From the NCBI GenBank assembly GCA_025403435.1, contig CM046337.1, forward strand, positions 1,309,501-1,373,500: 64,000 nucleotides of DNA. The letters are read 5' to 3'. The DNA is from Artocarpus heterophyllus (lineage: Eukaryota; Streptophyta; Magnoliopsida; Rosales; Moraceae). A model generated the notes under the pieces. The model saw nothing but the letters and a program-made list of their open reading frames with translations. It was not told the DNA's origin and did no database searches. The position numbers and the translations under genes were made by a program. This document shows, one piece after another, positions 57,680 to 64,000 of the stretch (the first letter of the stretch is position 1; every line of letters begins with the position of its first letter).

Positions 57680-58521
57680 ACATATAAACACATTTGGCAA
57701 TACTTATAGCACTGTTTTCAAAGGGGTTCTGACATCAGACAAGAAAAATTTGGTTGCCGTCAAGAAGTTAGACAACATGGTAAAAGAATGCAAGAAGGAA
57801 TTCAAAGCGGAAGTAATTGCTGTCGACCGTACAAATCATAAGAATTTGGTGCAGCTAATGGGGTTCTGCAATGAGTGGCAACACCGACTTCTTGTATACG
57901 AATTTATGAGCAATGGAAACTTAGCAAGCTTCCTTTTTGGATCTTCAAAGCCAAGCTGGCACCAAAGAATGCAAATTGCCTTGGGCACAGCTCGGGGCTT
58001 TGCACGAAGAGTGTAGCACGCAAATCATCCATTGTGATATCAAGCCTCAAAATATCCTCCTTGATGACTCTTTTGTAGCAAGAATCTGTGACTTTGGATT
58101 GGCCAAGATCTTGAAGATGGACCAGACTAGAACTATGACTGGAATAAGAGGAACCAAAGGATATGTAGCTCCTGAATGGTTCAGAAACATGGTTGTCACA
58201 GTTAAGGTGGTTGTGTACAGCTTTGGCATTTTGCTGTTGGAGCTCATTTGCTGCAGAAGGAATTTTGAACAAGAAGTTGAGGATGAGACACAAATGGTAT
58301 TGGCTTATTGGGCGTATGATTGCTACGCGGAGCAGAAATTGGATTTCTTAGTGTAGAATGACGGCGAGGCCACGGAGGACTTGAGGAAAGTAGAGAAGTA
58401 TGTAATGGTTGCAATGTGGTGCATCCAGGAGGATCCATCACTGAGACCCACAATGAAGAAAGTTGTTCAGATGCTTGAAGGAACCATTGAAGTTTCAGTT
58501 CCCCCATCCCAACCTCATTAA
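57680..58521 (+). pseudogene. Kinase-only receptor-kinase relic (copy K)
   Basis: Starts within the glycine loop (YSTVFKGVL) and reads through AVKKLDNMVKE and [19 protein letters not shown] small deletion at about 57998 (in place of GLLYLHEEC) shifts frame. Then [32 protein letters not shown] follow; the usual Asp of KVDVYSFG is Val. A TAG at 58354-58356 precedes the last part (KYVMVAMWCIQEDPSLRPTM) that ends at 58521. It may be the 3' end of the gene begun at 49194. Confidence 0.85.
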
Positions 58522-59139
58522 TCAGTTCCTTATAAAATCCAAATCTATATGCATGACATCTGATACTTCTCATGAACGGTAATTTAGATTATGTGTTAGT
58601 CTTAGTTTCAATGTGTAACAGTGTGATTAGAATCATATTTGAGATCTATGCATGGTTATGTACTCTCATACTCAAATGATTGAAAAAGTGAGATGAAACT
58701 ATATGTTGTCCAAATACATGGCTTTATGCATCTTTCAGACCACATGATTGATTTATAATAGTTAAAAAAAAGGATAAAATATGAATGGATAAGGCAAACA
58801 TGCAGATAAAAGATAGGAAAAAAGTAATAACAGAAAAAGTAGTTTAAAAATAAATTGCTTTTAGCAAATATATCTGGACTAAGTCAAGATAATCTTTTGC
58901 GAAACAAATAAAACAGGGGATGGAGCAGTAATAATATTGCTTTTATAAGTATTAATATGTTGACTCGAATAAATTATGTTTTCCTGTGAATTTCCCTAAT
59001 GAGTCTATATTTGCTATCTCATTTGTATATCTATTTGGCTATTTCTTTTATTATTTATTTGACATATTATTCAAATTCAATAACCTAAACATGAAAATAG
59101 GACCTAACTGTTAAAAGTAATCAAATAATTCATTTATGT
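58522..59139. other. Intergenic after copy K
   Basis: AT-rich kinase 3' flank; nothing recognised. Confidence 0.4.
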
Positions 59140-60790
59140 GTTAAAATAACATACCTCTTGAAGCGATTAGGTATGATAAGTTTAACTCTTTGACACTTTA
59201 GATCTTCCACGTCTAGCCTCCTGTTCCTTGAACAGGACGTGTGGGCATCTACGTTTTATGAGAATGAATCACACGTTCTTTAATTTAGGTCTTTAATTTG
59301 TACTTAATACATGAGAAATCAAGGGGTGGCTATGAAGAACACTTCTCTCTAAACTGAGAAGGAGAATTGGAATTGAAAAAAATAAAAGATCTTCCTAAAC
59401 ACCTATTTATAGATACATAAGAGGAGTTCTGTTCTAATTCTGATTTATTCAAAATTAAACTGAAACTTATCTCGATCTTATTTTTAATTGTTTATTTTAT
59501 CTTAAAAAACGTTAAAAAAAATAGATTAAATATGCACGTGGTGCACTTAATCCATAATGGCCTTCAAGAATTGCATCCTCACAATTCAATTCTTTTTTAT
59601 TTTAAAAAAACTTTTTTCTTAATTAAATAAATAGGACTTGGAGGACAAGTAAGCCTAGCATGGGGATAAAACTATGTATCACATGCCCATAGTATTGGTC
59701 CCACTTACGCTATGGTATCCAATTAAATAATCACATTATTTAATTTTCATATTGATTAATTTAAAATTAAATTGATAATTCAATCCATAAGTTCAAATAA
59801 TTTACGGAGATGGCATGAGGAACTATGAACATAATTTCAAACTCCAATCAAATAGATAATTAATTAACAACTTAATTAATTTATCAATTTTTATTTTAAA
59901 GTTACTTTACTAAAAACTTGAAATTGCACTCTTGAAAATTGTAAATATAATTTATTCAAAGAATTAAATCATCCATTGATATAGTCATTGTATATAAATT
60001 GATCCTCCATAAATTCATAATTAGAGCAAGGTAAAATCCGTTAATCTCTCTAATTTCTTCTTTATCCTTGAGTGCCTTTGATTCTCTAATAAATAATAAA
60101 TTCATGAACTTAATCACAAATTGAGTGCTCTTATTATTCAAGCCCCGAATCAATACTCAAGAGAATTATTTATGTGCTTCTCGTTAGAGAATGAATGGAT
60201 TCCATCTTGTAATATCAACATTCCTAGCCATTTACTTCATTATGCTTCCAAAATACAAGGAATGAGATTAGATTCTAGAATCTGCACCAAGTAAATCAAA
60301 AGACATAATTTTATAAATAGGAGTTTGCTAATAGCTTAAGATTAAGATAATCTTATATATGACAATCGGTCGATGTGATTAGAACTTGCTATATTTTATA
60401 GAAATTATTAGCTGTTCATATTTCATGATGTTCCGGTCCTACATAAAATCTCATTATGCACACTATACTCATCTAATAACTTACTACACTAATGATTTGG
60501 ATAAAACCGTTTCATTCTTAATGGAAATAACTTGCACTAGTAATACTCAGTTAAGATTCCATACTTTAATTGAATAATTAATTATATGTTATTGGTCATT
60601 TTAATTATCATCCTTAAATATTATCCTCTTGTATATAACACTTATATACAATATTTAAAAGCACATAGATAATTATGAAATTTTAATTATATTCATATAA
60701 TATTCGAAATACATACACACAAATATAATGAATAAATTCACTTTATTTATTTATGAATATGTCCATTACAAAACATCATATGCTTTATGA
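59140..60790 (-). repeat. Large LTR-like block, minus orientation
   Basis: On the minus strand: ATATTCATAAATAAATAAAG near its start (60765) and a promoter-like TATCTATAAATAGGTG (about 59413-59398) with a leader containing TTCTCAGTTTAGAGAGAAG. Same general design and AT-rich words as 54136-56171. Ends not fixed. Confidence 0.4.
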
Positions 60791-60824
60791 GTATCTATCT
60801 TAACAGCATTATCATCAAGCCCCT

Positions 60825-62686
60825 CTTTCTCAACAGAGATAAATCTGGCACAAAATGGATTTAAAGTTGAACTGACCACATTTGGCCTTTTTCCCAAGGG
60901 TCCAGCAAGAAACTCGATATGGATTGCTCATGCCACCGGCCTTGGAGTTGCTTATGCAGCCCTGCTTGATACCGAAAATTTTATGCTGGCAAACAACAAC
61001 TCTGCCAATCTGTGGGCGAGTTTTGGTATGCCAACAGACACGTCGTTGCCTACTTGAACTCTTGTTCAAGGAGGGAAGCTTGTTGCTCACTACTCTAAAA
61101 AAAATTATTCAAGTGGAAGATTTCATTTCATGATGCAAATGGATAGAAATCGTGTGCTTTCTTCCAGAATATTTCCCCTAGATGTTGCTAATACCAACTT
61201 CTGGAACAGCAAAACATATAACAATGGGCACCGGTTTATCTTTAACCAGTCCCGCTTTATTTATGTTGAAGCAGAGAATGGCACCACACTCAAGATATTA
61301 TCTTCAAATGCTAGCTCAACAAAGGACTTCTACCACAGGGCAATTCTTGAATATGATGGTGTTTTTGTGCTTTAATTTTATCAAAAGACCAGTGTTCCAG
61401 GCTTCGGAGGTTTGGAAATGAAATGGCATCCGTCAATTGAAACCTTTATACCTCCAAATATCTACACAGGACTTTTAGAATCCATAGGAAGCGGACCTTG
61501 CAGGTACAACAGTTACTGTAACCTAGGTAATGACCAAAGACTGATTTGCCTTTGCCCAAATGGTTACATGTTCATCAATCCAAACGACATGACAAAAGGA
61601 TGCATACAGATAGCCAAAGCCAAAAGTTGTAATAGAGATTCACCAGAAGCTGATAGATTTTATATTGACGCCATGGAAGACACGGACTTCCCTTACTCTG
61701 AGTATCAACATCTTCATCCAGTGACTTAAGATCAGTACAGGAAGGCTTGTTTTGGTGATTGCTTCTGTGCAGTAGGCTTTTTCAAAGACACTGATTATTG
61801 GGTGAGGAAAATTCCTCTCAGAAAAGGGATGATAGATCAGAAGGGCAATGGGAAAATTCTTATTGAAGTAAGGAAGGAAATCTCTTTTACCTCCATTGGA
61901 GGTAGAGGTAGAAATTCGACAAAAAAGATAATTTGTTCTATGGTATTGGTTACTAGATCCGTTCTCCAAAGTCGCTCAGTGTTCCTTAATGTCCTTCTGC
62001 TAGTAGCAATTTTCATGGTTCTTTTGCACTTCAAGCGAAGTGCAAAGGTTGATCAAGCTCAACAAAACCAATCTGTGCCAAGAATGAAAATGCAGACTTT
62101 CACTTATGAGGAACTCGAAAAAGCTACCAATGGATTCAGAGAACAACTTGGTAGGGGTGTTTTCCGTACCGTTTTCAAAGGGGTTCTTGCATTTAATGAC
62201 GGAACTCCAGTAGTGGGTAAGAAGTTAGACGACATGGTGAAGGAAGGCGAACAGGAGTTCAAAGTAGAAGTAAGTGCAATAGGCCGTACACATCACAAGA
62301 ATTTGGTACATCTGATCGGGTTTTGCAACGAAGGGCAACACTGATTTCTTGTGTATGAGTTCATGAGCAATGCCTCCTTAGCCAGTTTCTTTTTCGTACC
62401 TTCAAGACCAAAGTGGGACCAAAGAATGCAAATTGCTTTGGGAATAGAGAGGGTCTATTCTACTTGCATGAAGAGTGTCGCACGCAAATCATATGCTACA
62501 GGGCACCAAAGGATATGTGGCTCCTGAATGGTTCAAGAACATGCCTGTCAATATCAAAGTGGATGCGTACAGCTATGGCATTATGTTGTTGGAGCTGATT
62601 TGCTATCAAAAGAGTTTCAAAGCAGAGGCGGAGGATGAAACTCGAATGATAATTGCTAATTGGGCATATGATTCCCATAAAGATGG
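60825..62686 (+). pseudogene. G-type lectin receptor kinase pseudogene, 3' end cut by an LTR (copy H)
   Basis: Enters within the lectin domain (TENFMLANNNSANLWASFGM), continues through the S-locus-like middle (SSGRFHFMMQMDRN) and EGF/PAN (CRYNSYCNLGNDQRLICLCP) to a membrane helix (about 61975-62025). The kinase follows (TYEELEKATNGF, LGRGVFRTVFKG). Stops occur at about 61055 and 61373, at 61727-61729 (after LHPVT) and at 62342-62344 (after NEGQH). The segment holding the catalytic loop and DFG is deleted near 62490, joining CRTQII to [11 protein letters not shown]. The LTR at 62687 ends it after YDSHKDG. No signal peptide or start is present. The usual AVKK reads VGKK. Confidence 0.85.
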
Positions 62687-64000
62687 TGTAACGACCCGTC
62701 CTATATGGCTGCCACTTAACTTAAATATGATCATAGACTTAAACTTACTTACAATTAAGGTAGAGAAATTCAAGATATATTTTTTTTAAAAGGATTCTTA
62801 CTGAGGAATCCTTAACATAAAACCTTAGAGGAAGTAATAACTATTTTTTAAATCTTAATAACAAACGAATTCTTATTAATAAAGAATTCTTAACATATAA
62901 CCTTAAAAAATATAATAATCATTTCTCGAAACTTTATTTCTTAAACCTAACATAATAACATAAATTTCTCAAACGTGATAATAACGTAATAATAATCATT
63001 ATGTTTTAACATAATCATAATTTCTAAATCATGATCCTTTACATAACTTATAACATTAATCTCTTGAAACATAACCATAGTAATTTTCTTGAACTTTTTC
63101 TTTTTAAACATAAGAGTAATTATTTAGCAACTATTACTTTAAAGACCTTTCTCAATTTAGATAAAACTATTTTCAAGACAATTTTAAAATAAATATTAAA
63201 ATAAAATCCCATTTAAGTGCTCTCTAAAACTTTCTTAGCAATTATTTATATATTTTACTTATAATTTTAACATCTTAGAAATATCATATTATTTTCTTAA
63301 AAGTAAACCTTCTTAAACCAAACAAAATATGATTTCTTATATATTAACCTTTTTAAGTTTAAGATACCAATTTCTTAAAGCTCTTCTTTTAGACTTTCAT
63401 AATAACTTCATAAAAACATATCCGTAAAATTCATTTCTTAACATAACGAAAATCTCTCGTAATCCTTTGTAATTCTAAATGAACTTATAATTTTCTTCCT
63501 TACAAATTTCGTGCATTTGTTGCATCGTTTATTGCAACATTTTTAAACTTTGAAATCTCTGGACCAAGGTTGCATAATCACAAGCTTGGTTTTTAAAACA
63601 TAATTACGTAAATTATTTTACTTATTCATATGCACATAATTTTCGTAAAGTGTAAGCATACGAAATTTCGTAAAATAAAACATGTATAAATTTGTAAAAA
63701 TAATAATGCGGAAATATTATATTGCGTGAGCGGTATCCATTCCCATCTTCACCATTCGTCCGTCGCTCACCACTGTCCATCAAGTGCCGCTGACAGGTTT
63801 TTCTTACCTATAGCATCAACATACTTAAATGAGCTTTCGCTCAGCAAGTAGGAAATTAGCCGTTGCAAAACATAATTAAAAATCATTTTAATAAAAATAT
63901 GCAATATGAAATTACCCACGGCGGCGCACGACGGGCATGTGGAACTCCGGCCACCGGTGATGGTTACTAGCAATTGATTTGGGCATTTTGCTCTTCTCAA
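62687..64000 (-). mobile_element. Gypsy-type LTR, copy 3, running off the window
   Basis: Terminus TGTAACGACCCGTCC at 62687. In reverse complement 63490-63890 parallels 34030-34400: CTGAGCGAAAGCTCATTTAA, AAACCTGTCAGCGGCACTTG, GGAATGGATACCGCTCACG, GCAACCTTGGTCCAGAG. The end beyond 63910 (GGCGGCGCACGACGGGC) is not shared with the other copies. Confidence 0.6.

Noticed and set aside
58244..58573. Minus-strand frames over kinase relics
   Set aside because: Antisense shadows of kinase codons, seen over every copy in the array.

Overview
The window is plant nuclear DNA. Three genes have spliced or intron-containing structures with GT..AG introns. Intergenic DNA is AT-rich with many (AT)n tracts, degenerate Ty1/copia and Ty3/gypsy LTR fragments and foldback elements. 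There is also an array of intronless G-type lectin receptor kinase genes. A dicot is the best fit; the species cannot be named from the sequence.

Region 1 (1-14.6 kb) is conventional genic sequence. An EMSY-LIKE chromatin reader lies on the minus strand and its 3' end runs off the window. A SELO-type (selenoprotein O/YdiU) pseudokinase gene with eight coding exons lies on the plus strand. A mitochondrial-type octanoyltransferase (LIP2) follows, with a long 5'UTR intron that carries a transposon-like repeat. Last comes a short open frame for an 88-residue secreted peptide precursor. A foldback element sits between EMSY-LIKE and SELO.

Region 2 (16.4-49.4 kb) is a tandem array of G-type lectin S-receptor-like kinases (LECRK/RLK1 type). 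Only two copies are intact (36100-38571 and 43696-46107). The others are frameshifted (16400-18741, 20703-23147), fragments (26062-26659, 39065-39672, 41056-41991, and an inverted 3' end near 47140-47640), or broken by a transposon (49194-49381). The copies share promoter and 3' flank modules, so the array grew by duplication of gene plus flanks. A gene-free block at 26.7-35.9 kb is made of nested, decayed LTR retrotransposons and small terminal-inverted-repeat elements.

Region 3 (49.4-64 kb) is a transposon nest holding further receptor-kinase relics. A minus-strand copia element with recognisable gag, integrase, reverse transcriptase and RNase H interrupts one lectin kinase. Next is a large LTR of non-autonomous type with an adjoining tRNA-type primer binding site. 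A kinase-only relic (57680-58521), another large LTR-like block, a decayed receptor-kinase pseudogene (60825-62686) and a gypsy-type LTR running off the right edge follow.

Functionally the window joins housekeeping genes (chromatin reading, protein AMPylation, protein lipoylation) to a fast-evolving cluster of non-RD cell-surface kinases, a class typical of immune perception. I found no clearly new multi-gene system. The most interesting items are the unassigned secreted peptide next to the receptor array, the tandemly duplicated core promoter of the second intact kinase, and a transposon insertion whose empty site is preserved next to it.
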